Shown here one piece after another: positions 19,993-31,525 of a stretch of 64,000 bases of DNA. Made by a program: the position numbers and the translations under genes. Within the stretch, counting starts at the first letter, position 1; each line of letters starts with the position of its first letter. The stretch is taken from positions 21,080,001 to 21,144,000 of the forward strand of contig JBANAY010000003.1 of NCBI GenBank assembly GCA_037952775.1, read 5' to 3'. This DNA is from Clonostachys chloroleuca (taxonomy: Eukaryota > Ascomycota > Sordariomycetes > Hypocreales > Bionectriaceae). The notes beneath the pieces were generated by a model. It was given only the letters and a program-made list of their open reading frames with translations. It had not been told where the DNA came from and made no database searches.

Positions 19993-22411
19993 ATGCAGAG
20001 CGAGGCGGAGACGCCTCTGCTTCGGCGTCTCAATGGCCGGCCCCAGGCCTGTGATCCTTGCCGGCTCCGAAAGGTAGCCTGTGACCACACGCAGCCCGTC
20101 TGCAACAGATGTCGCAAACGCAACCAAGCGAGTGCCTGCGTCTACACCATCGGCTCCACCACGGCGTCGGCATCGGCCTCGACCAAGGTCATCTCAACCT
20201 CCACTGCAAGCCCCAAGGTAACTAAGAAGTCGTCAGCAGCAGGGCGCGCACGTCTGCGGCCAGCATCATCTCCGGTATCGTCATCACTGCCGGCAGCCTT
20301 GTCATCGTATGAGACCCACCCAGCGGCACATGTAGCCGGCTCCAGACGTCCTACTCCTCGAAGCGACTTTGAATTTGGTGCTCCTCCCAGCTCCAATCAC
20401 CCTAGTGGGCAGTCTTCCACACCATCAAACGAGAGCGGGTGTGCCAGTGGTACGACGGCGGTGACGACCGCCTCTCCAAATCAGCACCGTCAACATCGCT
20501 ATGACTCCTCCTCACTTGCATCACCCACCGCACCTCTCCTCCCCCTTCCCGCCTCGGCCCTCTAGGCTTCACCAGCTACTCTGCCGTCTACGAGGAGGCC
20601 CGCACCAGGCTCTCCTGCCTGCAGGGCCAGCCTTCGCCCCTCCCGGCCAATGACCGCCTCAAGCCGATCCGCGCGGGCGGCTTCCCCTGGGTCATGTCGG
20701 CAGCCACCCGGGCGAACTGCCATGCTCTTCTCCGCGACCTGCCTGACCTTGACCTGGCGCAAGCTCAGGCCAACATCTCCTTCAAAAACAACGACACCTG
20801 GGCCCAGATAGCTGCGGGTAAGATTCTCGCGAGCTTTCGTACCACGCTGACTCACAGATCCGACTCGCAGATCGAGAATCTTGCCCAGTTAATGTCCACC
20901 AACACGCTGAAGCAAGTTTCCGATGACCTCGCTGACCCCAATGACTGGATCGACCAATTCGTGGGCCCCAATCTGAGGTGGGAGTCACTAGGCTTACTCT
21001 TTACCTTTCCTGAGCTCTTCTCCGGTGGGTGTGGAGTGGAGGAGTGCGCCAGTAGTTGGTGGCACCGTATCTCGTTCAAGCAAGCCGTCCTAGAATGGCT
21101 CGACATCTGCCTTGGCTTATGTCTCTGCATGGCCGGGGGCAACTTGATGGTATTACACATATGCTCAAAGCGCTCATTCCTTGAGTCAGTCACGCTCGGC
21201 GACGCGGGCCTCGAATGCTGGAGAGCCAATGCCGATGCTGTGGCCGTCTCGACCTACCTGGGTCTGTATACGGAGCCAGAGCAGTCCAACTACACGCCGA
21301 CTTTTTGCTCCGAACTCAGGCGCAGGCTCTTTGCGGTCGCGTACACCACTGACAAGGTGATCGCCTCCTTCCAGGGACGACCGCCGCTTCTGAGCAACCG
21401 GTATGCGTCCACTCCGCCACCACTAGACATCTCCGATAAAGATTATTTCGCCGGGAACGAATCTTTAGAGAAATCCATCCGGGCTCTCGATAAAAATGGA
21501 TGGAAAACCACTGGCGACTTTAGTGCCACGACTATGATTCGAGCACGCGTCATCATCGCCCACGTCCGGGATGATCTGCTCGAGATAGCCCTCGGCAGCA
21601 GCAAGCAACCCAAGGTTGACACCTTAATGTAAGCCAAATGATTGTCCGGCTATCCCCACTGATGTAGCTAACATGAAGATAGAGAGATCAAAGCACGCGA
21701 AGCAGCTCTCATCGCCGAGCTCCCCCTGGGCTAGCTTATGATCCACATGAACTCGAGGACCCCAGGATGAATGCCGACACAGCGTATGCGAAAACTTTGA
21801 TACAGATTGAGCACTTGCAGAATCTTTTCTTTGCTGAGCGCCTGCTCCAGCGGTATGGTCAAGCCCAGGAAGGAGAATTGCTGACCATTAGTTATGAAAT
21901 GGTCACACTGACTCTCAACTTCTGGATTCACAAAGACTCGTTTACAAAGGCTCGCATAGACTTCCAGTGGCTTGTAAGTATCAATTTTAGCTTGATGGCA
22001 ACCAGCGATGTTACTTTTTAGTTGCAGAAACTAAAAAATTGCTAGGTCATGGCTTACGCCGCTCCCGGCGGTGGCATCCTCTGCATGGAGCTTCTCAAAC
22101 CAACCTTCTCCGGCCCCCATCCCCGCGATCCCAAGGTCACCCGATCGAGCATCATCCAGCAGCTGAGTCTGCTGGTCGGGTTCCTCAGCTGGGTGAGCCC
22201 CGACGCCCCGAACTCGACCCTCTGCGCCAGCTGCAAGACCGTTATCCAGCACGTCCTGGACCACACGCTCAACAATCCCCAGATCGAGTCGAGTTCGAAG
22301 CCCCTGGAGCCCTTCGAGCAGCCAGATGCCTACCAGCCCTACTTCAACTTTGACTTGCTGGATACGTTTGACTGGCTTCGTGCCGACGATTTTATCGGGG
22401 ACACGCTGTGA
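19993..22411 (+). CDS. Zn2Cys6 transcription factor, apparent 1-base frameshift
   Basis: Exons 19993-20449, 20566-21628, 21683-21973 and 22046-22411 follow the usual fungal binuclear-cluster layout. Cys20, 23, 30, 37, 40 and 49 form C-x2-C-x6-C-x6-C-x2-C-x8-C near the N-terminus, then comes a Ser/Thr/Ala-rich linker. A long regulatory domain with RRRLFAVAYTTDKVIASFQGRPPLL typifies the fungal-specific transcription factor domain. The exon 1 donor GTACGA at 20450 is set by phase and joins to GFTSYSAVYEEAR. In exon 3 the frame that reads REAALIAELP runs into a stop; the continuing conserved frame (AYDPHELEDPRMNADTAYAK) is offset as if one base were missing in the five-C run at 21722-21726. With that base the product is 725 residues. 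Target genes are unknown; the protein should act in the nucleus. Confidence 0.85.
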
Positions 22412-24259
22412 TTTTGAGGTCTCGGCTAAGAATAGTGACTCTACAGATCCCTCTACCTTCACAATAACCCAACTTATCCATCTATTCTATGCAGGCTTCA
22501 CCCATCACAACATAAGCCGTGAGTTATCCTCGAAACCTTGGTTTCCCTTTGCGTATCGGCGCCTGCCAATACAGGTTTACTAGTTAAGCTCTACTTCTTG
22601 TCTAGGCTCCAAGTCCGATTGAGTGAACCAAACGAAGTATGATCAATGAGCACATCATGTACCACATTCTAATTAGCGATCGATGTTTTACTAGTAGTCT
22701 TCTATTTAGAAGTACATCACAATGCCGACAATTATTTTCTGTCCCAAAGTGCAGGCATCAAATCAGATAATACATGCCTAAAATATGCATACCCCGACTT
22801 TCTTCTACAGCTTCGGAGGAGGAGTTGATTGGAACGCCCTTTGCCCGAAGAAGTATAGGTGGTCTTTGTATCAATACATACCTTGCGCTACACAGCAATT
22901 TTAACCACTCCAGAGGGGTTGTCAAAGACCAAGTGCCCTTTTGCACAGCCCTCATCCGAATTCCCGAGTCATCACTGTTCTGAGCTCTAGCACACCAGAA
23001 CGAACCGTCTCGCACGGGCTGGCTGATTTAACCCAGCTGACGGTTCAGAGCCGTGACAAAGTGCAGCTTGACCCCGACAAGCCGTCTAGACATGATGAGC
23101 TTACTGTGCCAGTCCAGAAAACTGCGAATGCACGGGAACTATTCCTGGTTTCGTGGCGTGAAGAGCATGGGGTAGCACCGTAGAAGACTGCGCAACATGG
23201 TGGCGTTACGCCTGACAACCTTTCTGGGCGAGTTAAAATTGCCGTGCTCGTTATGGCGGTAGGCTCTCTCATTCGCCGGGCATCTAACGATGACAAATGC
23301 AAGGGAAACAAATGAGGCACAGGCGGGTTTCACAGCAATCTTGGCCTCTCTCGAGTTGCGAGCATAGTCGGTCACCGGCCCTTGTGCCTCGTCCTTGTCG
23401 CGACATAGCATTGCAGTTTTGACCCTCTACAAGAGTTGGCAAACAAAAGTGACTCTTTTCTCATCTGTCTCGAGTGGTTATGACTTTTTCTTCATATAAC
23501 GCTTCTGCATCCATCTATATGACCCTAGGTTTTCAACATAGAAAGCTACAGCTATAAAAGAGCACGTTCTATTTCCATTTGCCTTTTGCCCATTGCTAAT
23601 CAGTGCAGATTTACGTCGTTGACTTTAAACAGATGGATTTTGGAGAGTGACGAAGATGTTCAAGTATCTACCTAACGTGTCTAGTACCCGAAGCCAGCCT
23701 CCTACGGATACTTGGAGGTCTAATTCAGCCGACCCCTTGCCTTTCCTAGACATATCTTATTACGATAGCACAGCAATTTTGATCTCCTCAAAGAGGATTG
23801 TAAGGCATAAACTACCTCGTCACACAGCCCGACTAGTATGCCTAAGTATTGTCATGAACACAACCCTACTCCTCTCCGCCCACTTCTTCACATTAAAAGT
23901 CATAGCGATCAAACACCAAGTAGGAGGGAACGAGAAAATTTCTGTTTTTTACTTCATATAGCGCAAAAGAATCTCCATCCTAAACCATCAATAAACGAAC
24001 GCCGTCATTACCAGATAGGAAGAGACAGGCAATATGCAAGATGGGACAAAATGGGTGAGATAACCGAGCCTAGTCTCTTCGGCCAAAGAATCCGGTTGTC
24101 GAATCGGGAAAGGTGGAGCAAGAAAACAAAAGTAGGTGGTATATAACAGTTCCGACATGTGTGAGTGAGTTTGTCGTCAGCAGGACTTTGCTCACTGGGG
24201 TAAAATCTCGTCACTTTTCCATTTCTCCAGTCGCCATAAAAAGAAACTTTTTTACTTTT
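22412..24259. other. AT-rich intergenic, no supported gene (1.8 kb)
   Basis: This convergent gap between the Zn2Cys6 factor and ILV2 is AT-rich. Two segments starting cacagcaatttt (near 22893 and 23769) continue with weakly similar sequence, perhaps decayed repeat copies, but the match is too short to name. No gene is supported. Confidence 0.5.
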
Positions 24260-26867
24260 TTAACCATGTAGACCACCCGTTCTCTCACGCATCAACTCGC
24301 GTCGCTTCTTGTCCTTCTCTATAGAGTGGTTAGTACATTGTCAATATGCAGTCATGTTGGGGAAGTAGTTTGATACGTACCTCCATCCCAGACAAGGAAC
24401 TCGTGGAGACCTGATCCTGCAGGCACCATGGGCAAGACAGGGACCTTCTTGTCGGTCATGACCTCCAAAAGGGCGGGACCGTCGGTGTTGATCAGCCACT
24501 CAAGGGCCTCAACGACCTCCTCGGCTTGGAGATCTTGCGGCACTGGACGCCCATGGCTTTGGAAAGCAACTGGAAGTCGGGGTTGGCCTGGTGGGTGTGG
24601 GCATAGCGATCCTCGTAGAAGAGGTTCTGCCACTGAGTGACCATGCCTAAAAAAAAGTCAGAATAGAGCTCTAGGATAGGAGTTAGTGATCATACCTTGC
24701 TCTTCGTTGTTCAGCACAATGACCTTCACACCAATGTTGAACTGAGCGGCAGTGGAGAGCTCAGTAAGAGTCATGTTGAACGAAGCATCACCGTCGATGT
24801 CGATGACCAGAGAATCAGGCTTGGCAACCTTGACACCAATGGCAGAGGGCAGACCGAAGCCCATGGTGCCAAGGCCTCCAGAGCTGATCATGGTGCGAGG
24901 GTGCCTCCATCGGAAGTGCTGGGCCGTCCACATCTGATGCTGGCCAACACCAGTGGTGATGTAGGTCTTGTCCTTTCGATCAGCAGTCACGTTGCTGAGC
25001 TCCTCGATCAGGGTCTGGGGCTTGATCAATTCACCACGCTCAGATCGCTCATAGTGGCTTAGGGGATACTCCTTCTTCCACCCGTTGATCTTGCCGAACC
25101 AAGCGCTTCGGTCCTCCATCGACTTATTGTTGACAAGAGGAATCAGGTTTCGGACGTTAGTAGCAACATCACCCTCGATAGCCTCGGTAGCTTGCACGAC
25201 CTTGTTGATATTCTTGGGCATGATTTCGAAGTGAACAATGCCTCCACGGCCCTCAGCAGCAGCAGCTTTAGCGGCAGGGGCGAACTTGGAAACATTCAGG
25301 GTGACACGGTCATCGAAACGGGCACCGAGAGCGATGATGAGATCGGCGTTCTGCATAGACATGTTGGCATAGGCCGATCCGTGCATACCAAGCATATGCA
25401 GAGCCTTTTCGTCAAGCTCGTCGAATGCGCCCAGGCCGTGCAGGGTCGTGGTGACGGGGATCGAGGCCTTGTCAGCGAGCTCCCTCAGAAGCTCAGGGCC
25501 GCCCTCGGACTGGACAATACCGTGGCCGGCGTAGATGATGGGCTGCTTGGCAACGTTGATGAGGTCGGCAACACGTTTTAAGGCGCCCTGCATCTGCTGG
25601 CGAGATAGCTCCATGGCTGCGCGGCTGGCCGGGCTAGGGACACCTGGGAGGACGACCTCAGTGGGAATGGCGCGTCGGAGGACACCAGCAGTGACATCCT
25701 TGGGGAGATCCACGAGGACGGGACCAGGGCGGCCGGAGGTGGCGATCTCAAAGGCCTCGTTAATGCGGCGGGGCAGCTCTGCAACGTTCTTGACCATAAC
25801 ATTCCACTTGGTGCAAGCCCGGGAGATGCCCACAATATCAGCTTCTTGGAAACCGTCCGAACCGATAGCAGCGGTTGGGACTTGGCCAGAGAAGACAACG
25901 AGGGGAATTCCGTCAGAGAAGGCGTCCTGGATTCTGCGAAGACGAGTTAGAAAATGAAATACTTGGATATGCAGCTCACGGAATGCTGGATGACGCACGG
26001 AGTTATCACATTGGTCGCACCAGGACCAGATGTCACGAGGACGACGCCAGGCTTGCCAGAAGCCCGGGCGTAACCCTCGGCCATGTGGCCAGCACCTTGC
26101 TCATGCTTGGGGAGGATGAATTCGAAGTGTTTTGAGTTGTAGATGGCATCGAAGACGGGGAGAATAGCACCACCAGGGTATCCAACTATACAAGGGACAG
26201 GGTTAGTGGGATGTCATACGACCGTTGGCGGGGAACAAAGGCAAAGGGGAAAACATACACACGTGCTTCACCTCATGTCTCAGCATCATCTCGTGGAAAA
26301 TTTCGCCACCAGTCTTTCCGATGAACCTATCAAAAAACCACCCAGGTCAGTACTAGTCCAGCCAGCTACACAAGCGCATACGAGGATGCGGAGGAGGGGG
26401 AGCATTGGTGCCGTACGATTCGTCCATCTCAGGACTTTTGGGGTTGACCAGGGGTTGGACATGGCTTCGGTCCTTGTCGGCGGCCTGGAAAGCAGGGCTA
26501 GGGATATCGCGAGTTTTTCTGCGGAAAGCAATTCGTCCATATCAGCATAAATAAGCCTCCAGAGCGAAGTGCATAGTGAGGGAATTGGCATTGCAGCTTT
26601 TCTTCTCTGTTGGTTGCGTGCGTGCTGCGTGGTCGGTGCATAGAAATTTGCCCACCACCTCCGACAGCGGCGCAAAGGAAACGAGCGAAGATGCAGGCCA
26701 AAGAGGGCGACGTACGTGGCAGCAGAGGTGGTCTGATTCCTCTTCGATGCAGGCGACTTTGACTGTGAGTTGACGACGGCAGCGGTAGCAGCGCGAGTCT
26801 TCGAGGTAAAAGAGCGAGTTTGGCTGAGATTTCTCAAGGCCTGGGTGGCCGGGCGACTTCGGAGCAT
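24260..26867 (-). CDS. ILV2: Acetolactate synthase, catalytic subunit (mitochondrial), apparent 1-base frameshift
   Basis: Seven exons in coding order: 26716-26867, 26417-26518, 26259-26326, 25999-26185, 24696-25933, 24381-24646, 24260-24318. They give a 690-residue acetolactate synthase if one missing base is allowed. The first 50 residues are a Ser/Arg/Ala-rich mitochondrial transit peptide. Landmarks are [13 protein letters not shown], the ThDP glutamate region [22 protein letters not shown], and the ThDP/Mg motif starting GDASFN and ending NN. The enzyme makes acetolactate and acetohydroxybutyrate, the first step of valine, leucine and isoleucine synthesis. In the penultimate exon the frame breaks at about 24522-24524: VQCRKISKP is followed one base off by EEVVEALEW. 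Phases at all six introns agree. The spliced length of 2,072 nt is one short of a multiple of three. Confidence 0.93.
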
Positions 26868-29470
26868 GGTGAAGGATGTTTCTGTGGTGAGCGTGGCGGG
26901 CGGGGGAGTAGGAAAAGTTGCAGCGGCAACGCAATCAGGTCGTGAAGAGAAGTGGAAAGCGCGCGGAGGAAGAATACTCTCCCAATGGATTAAGAAGCCT
27001 CGATGAGGTCTGCGAGCATATATTGGAGCAGCGGAGGAAATCTGCGATATGGTGGAAGGATGAATGGATAAGTAGTTGCTACTGACCCCACAAGGACTTC
27101 CCGACTGGATTTCATTCAATTGACGGCCGATTCTTGTGGGGACGGCCGTTCTCGCTTCCATGCTAAGAGGGACACGGGTAAACAGCACTCGAGGTATTAC
27201 TCACCACCACCACCACCACTGCCAGCTCCAGCGACCGCGCCCTCCAGCGACCGCACCCTGCATCCAGCCAGCGGCCACACACCACCGTCTACCCCGCCCC
27301 AATGGCCCTCACAGAGCACTCCCTTCGGCATCTGCGTATGCACACACGGGCAGCCGCCTAAGTCCGCATTTAGCATCGAAATACGCACATGCTCCAGCGG
27401 CCAGTGCTCCCAATCAAGCCAAGCCCCAGCTCTGGGGTCCACACCATCTTTGCTCCGAATGGCTACGAACCTACCCATCAGCCAATAAGAGCACACATGA
27501 CTCACCACCCCAACGCCGCACCGGCAGTCAGTGGTGTGAATTGGGGGACTCAGTTGAGCCAGTGCTCCTCCAATCCGATCACCAAGCCTCAAGAAACACC
27601 AAAACGACCGCCACCGCACCCGGGAAAACCTGCCCATCTCTTCCGCGGCCAAGCTCGGTGGCCAGAACTGATCTCCCACCCAGATCGCGAGCGTCCATCC
27701 CTTATAAACCCAATAGCCCGGCGTGTCCGCCCGCCCCAGATAGATAAGCCCTGGGCACTGCCCCACGCTCGGACTCGACTCGATCGTCGACTCATCAATC
27801 TCCCCTCCGACTCATTCACCTCCGGAGATCGCTCTCCCACCACATGGCTGGGCTACACATGTAAGACGGTCGTGCATTGCCCGAACGCCTGACGGCCAGC
27901 CGCTACCGCAACGAATATGCACGCGGATCTTCATGGGGCATTACTGCGCAAGATCTCCGTCTGCTTATTCCCCTCCCTCCCCCCTCGCTTCCCACAGCAC
28001 ATGGAGAGCAAAACCGTGTCATTGCATACTACCTGAATGCACCCAGCTTCAGCCGCTCAATATTGCCTCATACTCCCTCCCCTCGTAGCTCGTAGCCGAG
28101 ACTGCACGGGTGATACACATGTTGCATCGTGCATGCCGTCGACATCGCGCACCGGCACAGCCAAAGCAAACAGGCAAGGCCCGGCATCTGAAAATTCGCC
28201 TTCAGCCTTTGTTAAATTTTTTTTCGCCCACCAACGTTTCACAGTAACGGTTTGTGTGCTGGCCTCCAACGGTCCAGAATCTAGCCCCTTCTAGTCAAGA
28301 ATAAGCGTCCGTGTAAGAAGGGCTAGTAATCTCCCCAAGATGGATGTGGGTGGATGGCCAGAGCCCGATGTAATCATATGTCGACTCCTGCATATTATAT
28401 CGTCCAAAATAGTCAAATCAGACATGCAGACGACTACAATGGCACCAATTGGCACATCAATCGCTTGCTCGGGGGAAATTAGGAGCTGTTCCATATTGAG
28501 TAACAATCATCCTGCATGCGACTCTGGCTGTCTACCTGCATCAATTCCCCAGGATCCAGCCACTCAGGGTCCTGTTCTCCGCATAGTAGCTTGGCCATCA
28601 TTGCATCCCTCCCAAGCGGTGAAGCCTGTCTGCTGCCTTAATCGATTATCCATCACATGTCACAACCAGGCATCACGTCCTATCTCTAAATTGGAGCATC
28701 TTATTTGGAATCTTGGCAGTGCAATACCACAACCTAAAAGCGAAACACGTATAAGTGGAAATTGTCACTGGTTCCTTGATACGTTTCCGGATTTCATATC
28801 TTCGTTTATTAGATAAATGTAGCTCTATCTAGGACAGAAAATTTTCGAGCTCCTTCCAGGGAGTAGCCACTCAGGTTTGACAAAGGAAAAAAAGTTCGTG
28901 AATGACCAGGGCATTCGGTCGCTTCTTAAATGCAGACAAAAAAAGGGGATCCCGATACAAACAAGCAGATTTTACAAAATGGGGGGAATAATCTTTCATC
29001 CTAAAACATTGTCTACTCCTCTTCTCTCGCTCAAAAGAAACGTTGTGATGCTTTTCCTTCCGCCACTCTTCCTCAACTCTCATAAGCCCATGAAACGCAA
29101 GTGGTATCTTATTTGGCTCCAAACCAATCCAAATGAAAAGAAATAAAAGCAGATGCATCTGCCAAAAAGAGACCATGATGAAATGTAAAGGGGAAACAAA
29201 AGGGGAATAAAAAATTCAAACGTAAGCCCCAGACGGCAAAGAGAGTGTAACAGGGGAGGTATATAGCCGTGTAACCATTTCAGGTAGATGCAGTAAGCAC
29301 AAAGCAGTGATGCGCAACAGCAAATGTTGCAGTCGTCTTTCCCTCGTCCTTCTATTAATTGTAGGTGATTAAAAATGATAATGTATGAAAACGGTCGTAA
29401 TTCGCTCGCTCGCTGAGAAATGTAAAAGGGGTCATTCGCGACCAGCACCAGGCGTGTACCAAGCGTGTTA
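26868..29470. other. ILV2 upstream region and 3' flank of C2H2 gene, no supported gene (2.6 kb)
   Basis: Between about 27136 and 27890 long frames are open on both strands at once, but they are Pro/His/Trp-rich, lack motifs and reflect a GC-rich block with CCACCACCACC-type repeats. The minus-strand part next to 26868 is the ILV2 promoter and leader. The right end contains the 3' untranslated region of the C2H2 gene. Confidence 0.5.
27498..27504 (-). promoter_or_regulatory. Gcn4/CPC1-type site upstream of ILV2
   Basis: TGACTCA, the exact consensus of the fungal general amino-acid control activator (Gcn4, CPC1, CpcA), lies 631 bp upstream of the ILV2 start, with a CCAAT box about 12 bp away at 27482-27486. 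A second site with one mismatch (TGAGTAA on the minus strand) lies at 27197-27203. Control of branched-chain genes by this activator is established in fungi; the role of these copies is inference. Confidence 0.45.
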
Positions 29471-31525
29471 TTACATGCGTCCCTCAGTGTCATCAAAGAA
29501 GAACGTCATCGGGTCAGCCTCTTGCTGAACCGGGGCGTAGTGGTGGTGTTGGTCTTGGAAGCCGCCCTGCGGCTCGGTACCCATTCGCATGGGCAAGGCC
29601 CATTCTTCGGGTGGTACAGAGGTGGGAGGGTGGGTGTGGTAAGTCGGGATCATCTCACCGTAGGCATTGGGGACATTGTCCAGAGTGTGGTTCATGGGAA
29701 GTGGCTCGCCATGGCCAATGATTGGGGACTCAGGCCTGTAGTGTCCACTAGTGGGAGTAGAAGGCTTTTTCTTGGGACGCATCTCTTCCATGCTTGTAAC
29801 CCGGCCCCAGGAGGCAGGTCGCTTGTGTGGGACGGGGGTGGCGGGGCGAGCCATGGAGTTCTGGTTCTGGGGTGTACAACCAAACATCATCTCGCTGTAC
29901 CTGCTTCCGGCGTCTTGAGGGTGCGGCAGAGGCTGCTCGTATGGAGAATAGACAATGCCCTCAGGCATGGATGTGGGTGCTTGAGCCCCGTAGTAGTAGG
30001 CCTGGTCGTCAGGGCCGTGATGCATAGGAACGGAGAACATGGCAGGCGAGCCGGAGACTGGGGTCTCGCATCCGCTGTGAATACTGACCGGGGTGTTCAT
30101 CTGCTTAGGCAGTTGAGGAGCCTGGTCGGGAGCAAACTTGGGTCCGTCGAATGAGGTACGGCCTTGAGGGATGGGAATCGGTGTGCCGGGATGGGGGGCA
30201 GAAGTGATATCGGACCCAGACATCGGTGTGTCGGATCCAGCAATGGAAGCAGGTGTCGATGGTCGGGGGTCTTGCTGGTTCTACCTTTGCGGCTTGGCAG
30301 TCGGAAGAGAGACTGGGGGCGGGACTTGGAAGAGGTGAGAGTTGGCATGTTGTTGTCCTCCTCCTTGGGTGGTACATCTGCGGTCTCGAGGAGGCACTGG
30401 CTACGGAAAGGAAGCTGGAAGTGCATATCAATCTCACTGGGAGGAGGCGTCCTAGAAGAGGTGAAAGGAGCGGTACCGAGAATGTAGGCAAGTCGGACCA
30501 GCTGGGAGATGTCTTCTCCAAGATGGCGGCACTCGAGCATTCGCTTTAGGTCACCAGAAGATCTAGGACGCCAAGACAGCTGCTGTCTCTTCTCCTTGGG
30601 CCAGATACACGACTTCCAGATCGACTTGACACGGTTCTGGCGCATCAAGTTGTGGATCTGAACACGGTACTCCCACTCGTTGACATCGTAATCATCCTCA
30701 AAGTGCTTCGCAATGTGCTCAAAGTACTTGTCGCGGCTTGCCGCAGCATCGTCTTTGGTGGTGGCCTCGAAGATGCGGTCCTTGCAGTTGCTGAAGCCAC
30801 ATGCAAAGGCCAACTGGGGACAAAGCTCTGTTCGTGCGGCACTGCTGGGAAGGGCCTCCATCCTGTGCGTCTCCTTGGCATGGGTACTATAGGCGCGTTC
30901 GGTAGCGAATGACAGATGGCAACCCTTGGATCGGCAAATCCAGACGACGTCGGTACCGTGGAAGTTGTTGAGATGCTTTTTGAAGTCGCTCTTGCGGCCG
31001 AATTCGACCAGGTTGCGGTCAAGGAAGCACATGGGGCACTGATACTTCTTGAGGGTGGAGATGTGGAGGCGAGGGGAAGCGGGCATAGCAACGTTGGCAT
31101 CTTGGGCATGGGGAGATGTAATGGCGCAAGGCGACTCGAGCCACGACTGTCGCTCAGGGAGGTAAGGCTTTCCCAGCTCTGAATCGTGAATAGAGGCGAT
31201 ATCACCGGCCAATTCTCCACGGGTGGACTGTGTTCTAATGGATGCGGCATCTGAGGCCGTCCACACCAAGGAAGGGGCGCTGGTGTTGCTGAGCAGGGTC
31301 GTGGCCGACACTGTCGAGTTTCGTGCTGTTCTATAGATTAGTCGGGCGAATCCAAGGCTCTCGATGGTCAGAATGCCACATACATGATTCACCAAGCCCA
31401 GTCAGGGCGCACATCAGGCTTGAAAGACCATACTTGTGAACGAGTCCCAGAAGCAGGCGCTGGTCATCATCGCCAATTGGCCGGATGACGGAATCATCGG
31501 CTATGGGCGCATTCAAAGAGAACAT
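29471..31525 (-). CDS. C2H2 zinc-finger protein, paralogue A, apparent 1-base frameshift
   Basis: Exon 1 (31384-31525) joins exon 2 (29471-31325) across a 58-nt intron (donor GTATGT, acceptor after ACAG, ACTAAT branch). The product would be about 665 residues. Two zinc fingers lie at roughly residues 144-205: CPMC ending KKHLNNFH, and CRSKGC ending STHAKETH. A conserved module follows (LCPQLAFACGF, WPKEKRQQLSW, LECRHLGEDIS), then a Pro/Ser/Gln-rich tail ending in an acidic DDTEGRM. It is almost certainly a nuclear regulator. The reading shifts one base at the five-G run 30265-30269: the frame before it reads GRTSKTP and the frame after reads RPSTPASIAGSDTPMSGSD. Paralogue B at 39241-41317 has the same finger and module order. 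Confidence 0.82.

Noticed and set aside
22893..23810. Two similar segments beginning cacagcaatttt
   Set aside because: Similarity falls to about two-thirds after the first 12 bases over 30-40 bp; too weak to call a repeat without alignment statistics.
27136..27892. Long open frames on both strands upstream of ILV2
   Set aside because: Three frames of 167-203 codons overlap in opposite orientations, are Pro/His/Trp-rich, and lack motifs and splice signals. A GC-rich promoter block explains them.
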